Below are positions 34,432 through 42,617 of a DNA stretch of 64,000 nt, in pieces. Position 1 is the stretch's first letter. Each line of letters begins with the position of its first letter. The DNA is from Microvirga vignae (GTDB lineage Bacteria > Pseudomonadota > Alphaproteobacteria > Rhizobiales > Beijerinckiaceae). Position numbers and translations under genes: made by a program. The notes below the pieces were generated by a model. The model searched no databases and was not told the origin of the DNA. It saw nothing but the letters and a program-made list of their open reading frames with translations. The stretch spans positions 1 to 64,000 of the forward strand of contig NZ_LCYG01000028.1 of NCBI RefSeq assembly GCF_001017175.1, given 5' to 3'.

Positions 34432-36345
34432 TCAGTGCGCTACGCCCCTATTCCTGAGCACGTCGCTGATCTCTTCAAGAATCGCGGGATCGTCGATGGT
34501 GGCGGGCATGTTCCACTCATCGCCATCGGCGATCTTCTTCATGGTACCGCGCAGGATCTTGCCGGAACGCGTCTTGGGCAGGCGTGGCACGGTGATGGCG
34601 AGCCTGAAGGCCGCCACGGGGCCTATCTTGTCGCGCACGAGGCCCACCAGCTCCTTCTCGACCTCGGCAGACGTTTGCTGGACGCCGGATTTCAGCACCA
34701 CGAAGCCACAAGGAACCTCGCCTTTCAGTGCATCCTTCACGCCGATCACCGCGCATTCGGCGACCGCCGGATGGGACGCGAGAACCTCCTCCATACCGCC
34801 AGTGGAGAGACGATGGCCCGCCACGTTGATGATGTCGTCGGTGCGCCCCATGACCCAGACATAGCCGTCCTCGTCGATGTAGCCGGCATCCGAGGTGTTG
34901 TAGTAGCCGGGATAGGTGGTGAGATAGGATTCCTTGAAGCGTTCATCCGCCTGCCAGAGCGTCGGCAGGCAGCCGGGAGGCAGCGGCAGCTTGATGGCGA
35001 TTGTGCCCATGATGCCAGGCCCCACGGACTTGCCGCCCTCGTCGAGCACGTCGAGCGCATATCCCGGCATCGCCACCGTGGGCGAACCGTGCTTGACGGG
35101 CAGCGCACCAAGACCGAGCGCATTGCCCGCGACTGGCCAGCCCGTCTCCGTCTGCCACCAATGGTCGATTACGGGCACGTTGAGAATGTTCTCGGCCCAT
35201 CGTACCGTGTCGGGGTCCGCCCGCTCGCCTGCGAGGAAAAGAGCGCGGAAATGCGAGAGGTCGTATTTCTTGAGAAGATCCGCATTCGGATCTTCCTTCT
35301 TGATCGCGCGGAAGGCGGTAGGCGCAGTAAAGAGCGTGACGACCTTGTGGTCGGAGATCACGCGCCAATAGGCGCCCGCATCCGGCGTGCCCACGGGCTT
35401 GCCCTCGTAGAGGATTGCGGTGCAGCCATGCAGCAGCGGGCCGTAGACGATGTAGGAATGGCCCACGACCCAGCCGACGTCGGATGCCGCCCAGAACACT
35501 TCGCCGGGCTTCACGCCGTAGAAATTGCTCATGGTCCATTTGAGCGCGACCATGTAGCCGCCATTGTCGCGCACCACGCCCTTCGGCTTGCCGGTGGTGC
35601 CGGAGGTGTAGAGCACGTAGAGCGGATCCGTGGCGGCAACCGGCACGCAATCGGCGTGCCTGCCTGCAGCCCTGGTGTTGACAACTTCCTGCGCCCAATC
35701 GAGATCGCGTCCTTCAATGCGCGAGCATTCGAGCTGCTGGCGTTGATAGATCAGGCAAGCATCGGGCTTGGTGGCAGCGAGCTGGATCGCCTCATCGAGC
35801 AGCGGCTTGTAAGCCACGACCTTCGAGCCCTCAATGCCACAGGAGGCGGAGAGAATGACCTTCGGCTTCGCGTCATCGATGCGGGTTGCAAGCTCCTTCG
35901 CCGCAAAGCCGCCAAACACCACGGAATGGATCGCACCGATGCGCGCGCAGGCCAGCATCGCGAATGCAGCCTCAGGAATCATCGGCATGTAGATGATGAC
36001 CCGGTCGCCTCGTCCGACACCCATGTCGTGCAGCACGGCCGCGAGCGCGGACACCTCGTCCTTCAGTTCGGCGTAAGAGATGCTGCGCTTCGAGTTGGTG
36101 ACGGGGCTGTCGTAGATGATGGCGGGCTGATCGCCGCGCGTTTCCGCATGACGGTCGACGGCGTTGTAGCAGGTGTTGCACAGTGCGCCATCGAACCAGC
36201 GGCCATAGGCACCTGCTTGGGCGTCGAACACCTTATCGGCAGGCTTGAACCAGTCGATCTCCCGGCCGGCCTCGCGCCAGAAGCCTTCCGGATCGGACTT
36301 CCAGCGCGCATAGACCTCATGATAGCGGCTTTGGGTTGATGGCAT
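34432..36345 (-). CDS. prpE: Propionyl-CoA synthetase (acetyl-CoA synthetase family)
   Basis: AMP-forming ligase activating propionate (or acetate) to the CoA thioester. The 637-aa protein has the N-terminal ACS domain ('RYHEVYARWKSDPEGFWREAGREIDWFKP'), the AMP-binding motif 'YVLYTSGTTGKPKGVVRDNGGY', 'DHWWQTETGWPV', the hinge 'YVWVMGRTDDIINVAGHRLSTG' and the regulatory Lys region 'PKTRSGKILRGTMKKIA'. The 'RWFDGALCNTCYNAVDRH' start fits PrpE better than Acs. Other propionate genes are not nearby. Confidence 0.92.
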   Translation of the reverse strand: MPSTQSRYHEVYARWKSDPEGFWREAGREIDWFKPADKVFDAQAGAYGRWFDGALCNTCYNAVDRHAETRGDQPAIIYDSPVTNSKRSISYAELKDEVSALAAVLHDMGVGRGDRVIIYMPMIPEAAFAMLACARIGAIHSVVFGGFAAKELATRIDDAKPKVILSASCGIEGSKVVAYKPLLDEAIQLAATKPDACLIYQRQQLECSRIEGRDLDWAQEVVNTRAAGRHADCVPVAATDPLYVLYTSGTTGKPKGVVRDNGGYMVALKWTMSNFYGVKPGEVFWAASDVGWVVGHSYIVYGPLLHGCTAILYEGKPVGTPDAGAYWRVISDHKVVTLFTAPTAFRAIKKEDPNADLLKKYDLSHFRALFLAGERADPDTVRWAENILNVPVIDHWWQTETGWPVAGNALGLGALPVKHGSPTVAMPGYALDVLDEGGKSVGPGIMGTIAIKLPLPPGCLPTLWQADERFKESYLTTYPGYYNTSDAGYIDEDGYVWVMGRTDDIINVAGHRLSTGGMEEVLASHPAVAECAVIGVKDALKGEVPCGFVVLKSGVQQTSAEVEKELVGLVRDKIGPVAAFRLAITVPRLPKTRSGKILRGTMKKIADGDEWNMPATIDDPAILEEISDVLRNRGVAH

Positions 36346-36433
36346 GGCGTTTCCCAGTTGCTGTCACCGCATGAGACTTGTGTTTGCTGTTGTGGTAGCA
36401 GGCAAAGAAGCCGTGGTCAGCGGCGACTTTCGG

Positions 36434-36597
36434 CTAGCGCATGGTGAGGAAAAGTGGCCCCGGTTTTGACTGACGTGGCCCTTCGGGTCGCTGACGCGGA
36501 CCCCGGTTCCGCACCCAACGATGCGCCGCCTGAAAGGGAGCATCAATTGGAACCCAAAAGTGCATTCCACTTCTGGGTCCGATGTTCTAAGCGACTT
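36434..36597. repeat. Composite family B repeat between prpE and the TauE gene
   Basis: Contains the modules 'gcgcatggtgaggaaaagtggccccggtttt', 'tgacgtggcccttcgggtc' (also at 58919) and '...acccaaaagtgcattccacttctgggtccgatgttct' (compare 17733 and 58822). Confidence 0.75.
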
Positions 36598-36622
36598 TCG
36601 GCGAGTTCTCTCAAGGCTTCGG

Positions 36623-37381
36623 ATGATCACCAATCCCCTCTTCTATGCCGCCGCCATTCCGGCTGTTACGCTCATGGGCCTTGCCAAGGGCGGCTTCTCG
36701 GGGCTCGGGCTTCTCTCCCTGCCGCTGATGGCGCTGGTGGTCTCGCCGGTGCAGGCGGCCGCCATCACGCTGCCGCTTCTCATCGTGCAGGATGTCGTCT
36801 CCGTCTGGGCCTATCGTTACACATGGGACAAGCGCAACGTGGTGCTGCTGGTGGCGGGAGCGATGTCGGGCATCCTCACGGGATATCTCCTGGCGGCGCA
36901 GGTGTCGGATGCTGCGATCAAGCTCTCCGTCGGTGTGATCTCCGTCGCCTTTGCGATCCGCCGGATGGTGCTGGAACGCAGCGCCACCCCGCCAGAAGCG
37001 GCCCCGGCCGATACCCCGCGTGGCCTCTTCTGGGGTTGGGTGACGGGCTTTACCAGCATGATCGCGCATGCGGGCGGCCCCCCTTTCCAGATCTACGTGA
37101 TGCCACAAAAGCTGCCGCGGGACGTCTTCGTCGGAACGGGTGCCGTCGTGTTCGCGATCATCAACTGGATCAAGGTGCCGCCCTATATGGCGCTTGGCCA
37201 GTTCACGATGGAAAATCTGACGACCGCAGCTGCGCTTTTTCCGGTGGCGATCGCCTCGACCTGGGCAGGCGTCCTGCTCGTGCGGCGCGTGTCCGGCCAG
37301 AGCTTCTACACGGCCGTCTACATTCTGCTGGTGCTGGTAGGTGCAAAGCTCATCTATGACGGCGCGGGCACACTCATCTAG
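36623..37381 (+). CDS. TauE/SafE-family membrane permease
   Basis: A 252-aa membrane protein of the sulfite exporter TauE/SafE family, with seven to eight helices. Family features are the start 'YAAAIPAVTLMGLAKGGFSGLGLLSLPLMALVV', the repeat 'RGLFWGWVTGFTSMIAHAGGPPFQIYVMPQKLP' and the closing 'YTAVYILLVLVGAKLIYDG'. Substrates are usually small sulfur-containing anions; here unknown. The ATG at 36623 comes right after a repeat; the longer in-frame reading from 36521 is repeat-derived. Confidence 0.88.
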   Translation: MITNPLFYAAAIPAVTLMGLAKGGFSGLGLLSLPLMALVVSPVQAAAITLPLLIVQDVVSVWAYRYTWDKRNVVLLVAGAMSGILTGYLLAAQVSDAAIKLSVGVISVAFAIRRMVLERSATPPEAAPADTPRGLFWGWVTGFTSMIAHAGGPPFQIYVMPQKLPRDVFVGTGAVVFAIINWIKVPPYMALGQFTMENLTTAAALFPVAIASTWAGVLLVRRVSGQSFYTAVYILLVLVGAKLIYDGAGTLI

Positions 37382-37390
37382 GGTCCCTCC

Positions 37391-37432
37391 CAAGGAAAAG
37401 CCGCCGCTCCTCAAAGGAAGCGACGGCTTTCG
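37391..37432. terminator. Likely intrinsic terminator after the TauE gene
   Basis: AAAGCCGcCGCTtcc-type stem: 'aaaagccgccgct' pairs with 'agcgacggcttt' around an 'cctcaaagga' loop; T-run is short (TTTC). Confidence 0.6.
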
Positions 37433-37456
37433 GTGGGGGTGTTTTGAAGATCGTCT

Positions 37457-37639
37457 TTAATGCACCGCCGTATCTGAACTTCTCAGGCGAGCGATCTCAT
37501 CCTTCAGTTGGAGTTTCTTCCGCTTCAGCTCTGCGAGTCTCATGTCATCCATGGATGGACTGTTGAGAGCATCCTGGATCTCGCGCTCGAGAGCCCGATG
37601 CTTACGCTCAAGCTCCGTCAGATGGTTCTGCAGCGGCAT
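37457..37639 (-). CDS. DUF465 (YdcH-like) small coiled-coil protein
   Basis: A 60-aa protein, 'MPLQNHLTELERKHRALEREIQDALNSPSMDDMRLAELKRKKLQLKDEIARL', matching the DUF465 helical-hairpin pattern (L...H..L...I........D...L..LK..KL.LKDEI..L). The function is unknown. AGGAGGAAC lies before the ATG. A second DUF465 gene lies divergently 187 bp away. Confidence 0.88.
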   Translation of the reverse strand: MPLQNHLTELERKHRALEREIQDALNSPSMDDMRLAELKRKKLQLKDEIARLRSSDTAVH

Positions 37640-37826
37640 GTCAGTTCCTCCTGTTCGATACCTGACAAACTTATTTAGCCAGACTCACTGTGGCGAGTCG
37701 AAGGCAAAATTTGCAAAATCGTGAGTAGAAGATGCGCCCCTCAGCTTGCCCTTCGGGAGGCTTGGGAGCATAATTCCGCCCTCTCGCCGGGTCCCTTTAG
37801 GACACGGACATCTGGATTGATTTTCA

Positions 37827-38027
37827 ATGACCGAACTGGCTGAATTGGAAGCGGAATTGGCGCGCCTCAAGCAGGAGCACCGTGATCTCGACATGGCCAT
37901 CGACGCCCTCGAGAGCATGATCGCCGGGGACCAGCTCCAGGTTCAGCGCCTGAAGAAGCGCAAGCTCGTCCTGAAGGACCAGATCATCCGTTTGGAAGAC
38001 CAGCTCACGCCCGACATCATTGCCTGA
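37827..38027 (+). CDS. DUF465 (YdcH-like) small coiled-coil protein, second copy
   Basis: A 66-aa protein, 'MTELAELEAELARLKQEHRDLDMAIDALESMIAGDQLQVQRLKKRKLVLKDQIIRLED', sharing the DUF465 'L..LK..HR.L' and 'LKKRKL.LKDQI..L' pattern with the divergent gene at 37457. It precedes purE by 96 bp on the same strand. Confidence 0.87.
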   Translation: MTELAELEAELARLKQEHRDLDMAIDALESMIAGDQLQVQRLKKRKLVLKDQIIRLEDQLTPDIIA

Positions 38028-38123
38028 TAAAGCCCCGCTTTCAGCCGCAAATGCTTGCCTGCCGTGAGAGCCTTCGCTATGTCCGGCTTTCAGATTCGCA
38101 GGCCTTGAAAGCCGGAGCACATC

Positions 38124-38615
38124 ATGGCGCAAGCCCCCGTTGCCATCATCATGGGCAGTCAGTCGGACTGGGCGACCATGCGCCATGCCGCCGAGACCCT
38201 GGACGCGCTCGGCATCGCTTACGACGCCCGCATCGTTTCCGCCCATCGCACGCCGGACCGGCTCGTCGCTTTCGCCAAGGGCGCCAAGGCGGAAGGCTTC
38301 CAGGTGATCATCGCAGGCGCAGGGGGGGCAGCACATCTCCCCGGTATGACCGCCTCCATGACCCCCCTCCCCGTCTTCGGCGTTCCGGTCGAATCGAAGG
38401 CGCTGTCGGGCCAGGACAGCCTGCTCTCCATCGTGCAGATGCCGGCCGGCATCCCGGTGGGAACGCTCGCCATCGGCAGGGCGGGCGCCGTGAACGCGGC
38501 GCTTCTGTCCGCCGCCGTGCTCGCTCTCCACGACCCCGCTCTTGCCGAACGGCTCGATGCTTGGCGCAAGCGCCAGAGCGACAGCGTCACAGAGCGCCCC
38601 TCCGACGAAGGCTAA
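38124..38615 (+). CDS. purE: N5-carboxyaminoimidazole ribonucleotide mutase
   Basis: Purine biosynthesis enzyme that converts N5-CAIR to CAIR. The 163-aa protein shows '[26 protein letters not shown]', '[19 protein letters not shown]' and '[56 protein letters not shown]', all class I PurE signatures. GGAG lies 7 nt upstream. purK follows after 4 bp. Confidence 0.97.
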   Translation: MAQAPVAIIMGSQSDWATMRHAAETLDALGIAYDARIVSAHRTPDRLVAFAKGAKAEGFQVIIAGAGGAAHLPGMTASMTPLPVFGVPVESKALSGQDSLLSIVQMPAGIPVGTLAIGRAGAVNAALLSAAVLALHDPALAERLDAWRKRQSDSVTERPSDEG

Positions 38616-38619
38616 CCTC

Positions 38620-39699
38620 ATGATCCGTCCAGGCTGCACCATCGGAATCTTAGGCGGCGGGCAGCTTGGCCGCATGATGGCCATGGCTGCGGCTCAGCTC
38701 GGCCTGAAAACCCATATCTACGCCCCGGAAGAGAACAGCCCTGCCTTCGACGTCGCGGCGGAAGTCACCATCGCTCCCTACGAGGACGAAGCCGCCCTGG
38801 TACGCTTCGCCAAGGCCGTGGATGTGGTGACGTATGAATTCGAGAACGTCCCCAGCGAGACAGCCGCAACGTTGAGCGCCCATACGCTGCTCGCGCCCAA
38901 TGCTCAGGCTCTGGCCGTGTCGCAGGACCGTTTCCTGGAAAAGACCTTCATCTCCGGACTTGGCATTTCGGTTGCTCCCTTTGCAGGCTTCTCCAACGCG
39001 GCGGAGCTGAATGAGGCCGCGGAACGGCTGGGCCGCCCCGCTGTGCTCAAGACCCGGCGCTTCGGCTATGACGGCAAGGGCCAGATGATGATCCGGCCCG
39101 AGACTGATCCCGTCGCCGCCTGGGCCGAGCTGGGCCGCACGCCCTGCATTCTCGAAGGCTTCGTGCCCTTCGACCGGGAGGTCTCCGTGGTGGCAGCCCG
39201 CACGGCCACCGGAGCCTTCGCCGCCTATGATCTCTGCGCCAACGAGCACCGCCACCACATCCTCGACACGACGCGGGTCCCGGCGGGCGTTTCAGCCGCG
39301 ACCGAAGCCGAAGCCATGCGGATTGCGAAGAGCATTGCCGATGCCCTCGACTATGTGGGTGTGCTGGCTGTCGAGCTGTTCCTTGTGACGGAAAACGGCC
39401 GGGAGCGCCTGGTGGTGAACGAAATCGCCCCCCGGGTGCACAATTCCGGCCACTGGACCCTCGGCGGGGCCTCGACGTCCCAGTTCGAGCAGCATATCCG
39501 GGCGGTCTGCGGCTGGCCTCTCGGCTCGGCCGCGCGTCTGGGCCGTGTGGAGATGCAGAACCTCATCGGCCATGACGCGGACGAATGGGAGCGGATTCTG
39601 GCCGAGCCCGGCGCCTATCTGCACCTTTACGGCAAGGCGGAGGCCAGGGCCGGCCGCAAGATGGGCCATGTAACCCGGGTTTTTCCTGAAAAGGCCTGA
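38620..39699 (+). CDS. purK: N5-carboxyaminoimidazole ribonucleotide synthase
   Basis: ATP-grasp enzyme carboxylating AIR to N5-CAIR, the substrate of PurE. The 359-aa protein begins 'MIRPGCTIGILGGGQLGRMMAMAAAQLGL' and shows 'VDVVTYEFENVP', 'AVLKTRRFGYDGKGQMMI', 'LEGFVPFDREVSVVAAR' and 'VNEIAPRVHNSGHWTLGGASTSQFEQHIRAVCG'. The ATG at 38620 follows the purE stop by 4 bp, so the pair is an operon. Confidence 0.97.
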   Translation: MIRPGCTIGILGGGQLGRMMAMAAAQLGLKTHIYAPEENSPAFDVAAEVTIAPYEDEAALVRFAKAVDVVTYEFENVPSETAATLSAHTLLAPNAQALAVSQDRFLEKTFISGLGISVAPFAGFSNAAELNEAAERLGRPAVLKTRRFGYDGKGQMMIRPETDPVAAWAELGRTPCILEGFVPFDREVSVVAARTATGAFAAYDLCANEHRHHILDTTRVPAGVSAATEAEAMRIAKSIADALDYVGVLAVELFLVTENGRERLVVNEIAPRVHNSGHWTLGGASTSQFEQHIRAVCGWPLGSAARLGRVEMQNLIGHDADEWERILAEPGAYLHLYGKAEARAGRKMGHVTRVFPEKA

Positions 39700-39798
39700 A
39701 CCTTTCAAAAGCCCAGACGTTGATGTCCTGGCGCGGCGCTTTTGTCGTAAGGAACCCTGGACAGGCAAGGCTTCTTCTGGTATCGACGCCAGCCAGAT

Positions 39799-39831
39799 TG
39801 AGGTGCGCATGACGCGCCTCGTTTTCTTTTA
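39799..39831 (+). terminator. Likely intrinsic terminator after purK
   Basis: GAGGtGCGc-atga-cGCGCCTC followed by GTTTTCTTTT, 100 bp downstream of purK and 36 bp before rpsU. Confidence 0.65.
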
Positions 39832-39866
39832 CACAATCGAAACGGTTCAAAACACGAGGAATTCGC

Positions 39867-40100
39867 GTGCAGGTTCTTGTCCGGGATAACAACGTCGATC
39901 AGGCGCTCCGCGCTCTCAAGAAGAAGATGCAGCGTGAGGGCATCTTCCGCGAGATGAAGCTCCGCGGTCATTACGAGAAGCCGTCTGAGAAGAAGGCCCG
40001 CGAGAAGGCCGAGGCCGTCCGCCGCGCTCGCAAGCTCATCCGCAAGCGCATGCAGCGCGAAGGCCTTCTGCCTTCCAAGCCGCGCACTTCGGCTCGCTAA
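39867..40100 (+). CDS. rpsU: 30S ribosomal protein S21
   Basis: Small ribosomal subunit protein involved in translation initiation. The 77-aa sequence '[56 protein letters not shown]' is a clear bS21. The start is GTG, with GAGGA 7 nt upstream. A hairpin 'ggcctcttctcgaggcc' follows the stop. Confidence 0.97.
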   Translation: MQVLVRDNNVDQALRALKKKMQREGIFREMKLRGHYEKPSEKKAREKAEAVRRARKLIRKRMQREGLLPSKPRTSAR

Positions 40101-40339
40101 CGCTTTACGCCGGCCTCTTCTCGAGGCCAGCCCGTCGATTGTGAATCAGCGCCTTCTGCGCAATCAGGGGCGCTGTTTGCATGTCTGGGCCCCGCTTCGG
40201 CGACCTTTTGACCCGAACTTCTGACGGTTAACGGACTATTTTCCTTGATACTGCCTTTGTGTTGCCGTGTTTCACGGCTGTTAAGGTTTATCCGCTAAAC
40301 CATCCCTCACCTTGTTGAGTAAAGAAGTTGGAGACAAAG

Positions 40340-41203
40340 GTGATCGCCCCATCGATTCGCCGTTTTGCGCCCTTGAGCCTGGCCCTGACCGCCCTGAGCC
40401 TTGCAGCCTGCAGCACGGTGGGAGGCGGCGCCCCCACCCAGCGGATCGCCGTGGTGGAAGAGGATACGCAAGGCACGAGCCAAGTGAACATCGCGTCCCT
40501 GTCCGATGTCATCCAGCGCAACCCGAACGATCCGAGCGCCTATAACACCCGCGGCGCGGCCTATGCCCGCGTGGGCCGTTACAGCGACGCCACGGCCGAC
40601 TTTACCAAGGCGATCCAGCTCGACCCCAACTACGCCCCAGCCTATGCGAACCGCGCCTTGGCGCTGCGTCAGACAAACCGGAACGATCAGGCGTTGGCGG
40701 ACTTCACCCGCTCCATCCAGGCCGACCCGAATTACGGCCCGGCCTATATCGGCCGCGCCAACCTGCTGCGGACGCAGGGCGCCTATCAGGAAGCCCTGAA
40801 CGACCTGAACATGGCCACCCGCCTCCTGCCCGAATCGGCCGAGGCGCTCCATTCGCGCGGCCTGCTCTATCAACGCCAGGGCATGCACCCGCAGGCGATC
40901 CTGGACTTTGACGCCACCATCGACCGCAACCCCTTCGTGGCGGCTCCTTACGCGGCCCGCGGCCAGAGCTACGTGGCGACGAACCAGTTCGACAAGGCCA
41001 TCGAGGATTTCAACGCGGCGCTCAACGTGAACAACAAGGATGCCGATTCCTGGGCTTGGCGTGGCGTGGCGATGGAACGCAAGGGTGATCGCCAGGGCGC
41101 GATCGAGAGCTATTCCCGCGCCCTCGCCCTCGACAGCTCGAACTCGGTGGCCCGCCAGGGCAACTCCCGCCTCCAGGGCGGCGTGGCGACGCTGTTCCGG
41201 TAA
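40340..41203 (+). CDS. TPR-repeat lipoprotein
   Basis: A 287-aa outer- or inner-membrane lipoprotein resembling NlpI-type TPR lipoproteins. The signal peptide ends with lipobox LSLAAC (about residues 19-24), followed by at least six TPRs ('SAYNTRGAAYARVGRYSDATADFTKAIQLDPNYAPAYANRALALRQTNRNDQALADFTRSIQADPN'). The start is GTG at 40340, 6 nt after GGAG; an in-frame TTG at 40328 lies too close to any site. It is monocistronic, with a long AT-richer leader that carries a 'ggtttatccgctaaacc' dyad. Confidence 0.87.
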   Translation: MIAPSIRRFAPLSLALTALSLAACSTVGGGAPTQRIAVVEEDTQGTSQVNIASLSDVIQRNPNDPSAYNTRGAAYARVGRYSDATADFTKAIQLDPNYAPAYANRALALRQTNRNDQALADFTRSIQADPNYGPAYIGRANLLRTQGAYQEALNDLNMATRLLPESAEALHSRGLLYQRQGMHPQAILDFDATIDRNPFVAAPYAARGQSYVATNQFDKAIEDFNAALNVNNKDADSWAWRGVAMERKGDRQGAIESYSRALALDSSNSVARQGNSRLQGGVATLFR

Positions 41204-41222
41204 TCCGGAGCGGGGAATCGGC

Positions 41223-41938
41223 ATGAAGCTCCCCGCCCCTCCCCTGCGGAGCGTCACCGATATTGCACGACTTCTGGAAGCGCATGCGGATCTGCATGTG
41301 CTTCTTTTGCATGTGGAGAGCCTAAATCTGCCGGATAGCTGGATCGGCGCAGGCTTCTCCGCAGTGCCGTTTGGGATGTGCTTCACGACCGCCGCATCGA
41401 TGCCTCGCGGCTTAACGATGTAGACGTGATTTTCCTCGATCCCGCCAATACTCATGAAGCGCATGATGTTGCCATTGCAAACAGGCTCCAGTTGCTTGCG
41501 CCGGGCGTTCCTAGAGCATTTTCCGGCGAAGTGGATCCGGTTCGCCGTCAGAAAATGCGGCAGAACAATGAGGAGAGCCGATTCCACGTAAGGGGAAACG
41601 GCTCTAGGGAGGTGAAGAACCAAGCCCGCATGCATCAACGTAACGGGGACGCGCCTTACCCGAGCGTGTTCGATGCCACCGCCCGCTGGCCGGAGACCGC
41701 CACCGCGATTGCAGCGAGAACGGTCCGAGGCCGTGTCGAGATCATCGCGCCTCGCGGCATCAATGATCTCGTCAACCTGATCGTAAGGCCGACGCCTGCG
41801 TCTGCTCACAAGATGGATATCTACCGCGCGCGCATACAGGCCAAGGACTGGGCAGCCCGCTGGCCTAGGCTCACCCTCCTGACGAGCGAGTGGCCATGCG
41901 ATCCGCTTCATAGCTCCTTCTTCAGGAACGACACGTAA
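41223..41938 (+). pseudogene. Nucleotidyltransferase-like gene (DUF925 type), broken by a frameshift and a repeat insertion
   Basis: The N-terminal part (MKLPAPPLRSVTDIARLLEAHADLHVLLLHVESLNLPDSWIGAGF) reads in one frame. The rest ('RSAVWDVLHDRRIDASRLNDVDVIFLDP', 'EVKNQARMHQRNGDAPYPSVFDATARWPETATAIAAR', 'VEIIAPRGINDLVNLIVRPTP') reads in another. Deleting one base near 41353-41358 explains the switch. A 97-bp palindromic element (41511-41607) interrupts the middle without changing frame. With both lesions undone the family pattern GAGF-xRSAVWDVLHDRR...PREVKNQARMH is restored. The 3' end overlaps the GNAT gene's stop. Confidence 0.75.
41511..41607. mobile_element. 97-bp MITE-like inverted-repeat element inserted in a coding sequence
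   Basis: Bounded by CTAGAGC... and ...GCTCTAG, with the arms 'gagcattttccggcgaagtg', 'gccgtcagaaaatgcgg' and 'gagccgattccacgtaaggg...ggctctag'. If the CTAG ends are a 4-bp duplication, the net insertion is 93 bp (31 codons), which preserves the reading frame. Related sequence occurs near 30470-30506. Confidence 0.65.
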
Positions 41939-42387
41939 GGCTCGAAGCCGAACTGGCTGTAGGTGCGCACGGCACGCTCGTTCGCGACGAGAGCGCCAAT
42001 CATCAGGCGCGTCAGGCCCGCCTCTTTCGTGAGGCGTTCGGCCTCCCTCAGCAGCATCCGGCCGATCCCCTTCCCGCGCCATTCCTCATGGATGATGAGA
42101 TCCGTCACGGTGCCGTGGCTGCGGACTTCTGCGGCGACATAGGCTGCGTCCTGATCGAGCGAAAAACCCATGACGCCCACGACAATGCCGCCCGCTTCGG
42201 CCAGAACGATCCGCCCATTGCGCCGCGAGAGCCGAATCATGAGCTCGTCGTAATAGGCATTGGCTCCATCGTAGTCGCGCCGCCGGTCGCCCACGAGATC
42301 GGCCTCGAAGACATTGAGCTGATGGATCAGCTCCACGACCGTGTCGCGGTCTTGAGGCAGAGCTGTGCGCAGGGTGATGGAGGGCAT
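41908..42387 (-). CDS. GNAT-family N-acetyltransferase
   Basis: A 159-aa acetyl-CoA-dependent acetyltransferase of unknown substrate. The N-terminus 'SITLRTALPQDRDTVVELIHQLNVFE', the acetyl-CoA-binding motif A 'VTDLIIHEEWRGKGIGRMLLREAERLTKEAG' (R/Q-x-x-G-x-G/A as RGKGIG) and the C-terminal 'NERAVRTYSQFGFEPYVSFLKKEL' are typical. It is convergent with the broken nucleotidyltransferase gene, overlapping it by 31 bp. Confidence 0.9.
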   Translation of the reverse strand: MPSITLRTALPQDRDTVVELIHQLNVFEADLVGDRRRDYDGANAYYDELMIRLSRRNGRIVLAEAGGIVVGVMGFSLDQDAAYVAAEVRSHGTVTDLIIHEEWRGKGIGRMLLREAERLTKEAGLTRLMIGALVANERAVRTYSQFGFEPYVSFLKKEL

Positions 42388-42456
42388 GACGGAATCCGGG
42401 ACGGCTTGCGAGGGCCCCTCTTAAACCAGCTTTCGTCTCTCTCGTCATGCCCACTT

Positions 42457-42558
42457 CGTCATGGCCGCACTTGGTTTACGGCCATCCACGCCTTCTGCGG
42501 GCTGAGACGTGGATGCCCGGGACTGACCCCCGGATCAAGTCCGGGGACGGGGATGACG
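42457..42558. repeat. Dispersed palindromic repeat, family A
   Basis: Its first ~45 bp ('cgtcatggccgcacttggtttacggccatccacgcctt') nearly duplicate the copy at 13047; the second arm ends 'gtccggggacggggatgacg'. Confidence 0.8.
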
Positions 42559-42567
42559 AATGCGCAA

Positions 42568-42598
42568 CGAAAAAGGCCCGGCTTGAAGCCCGGCCTGT
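42568..42598 (-). terminator. Likely intrinsic terminator after pntB
   Basis: On the minus strand an imperfect GGCCGGGC...GCC(C)GGGCC stem is followed by TTTTTCG, 20 bp beyond the pntB stop. Confidence 0.55.
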
Positions 42599-42617
42599 TC
42601 ACAACCGACGAGCAGAA

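Noticed and set aside
34435..36339. 634-aa plus-strand frame
   Set aside because: Antisense of prpE.
40307..42082. 591-aa minus-strand frame
   Set aside because: Crosses the TPR lipoprotein, the pseudogene and a repeat in antisense; not protein-like.
9988..42558. CRISPR-like spacing of repeats
   Set aside because: Repeats are kilobases apart, palindromic and intergenic, with no cas genes; REP-like elements fit better.
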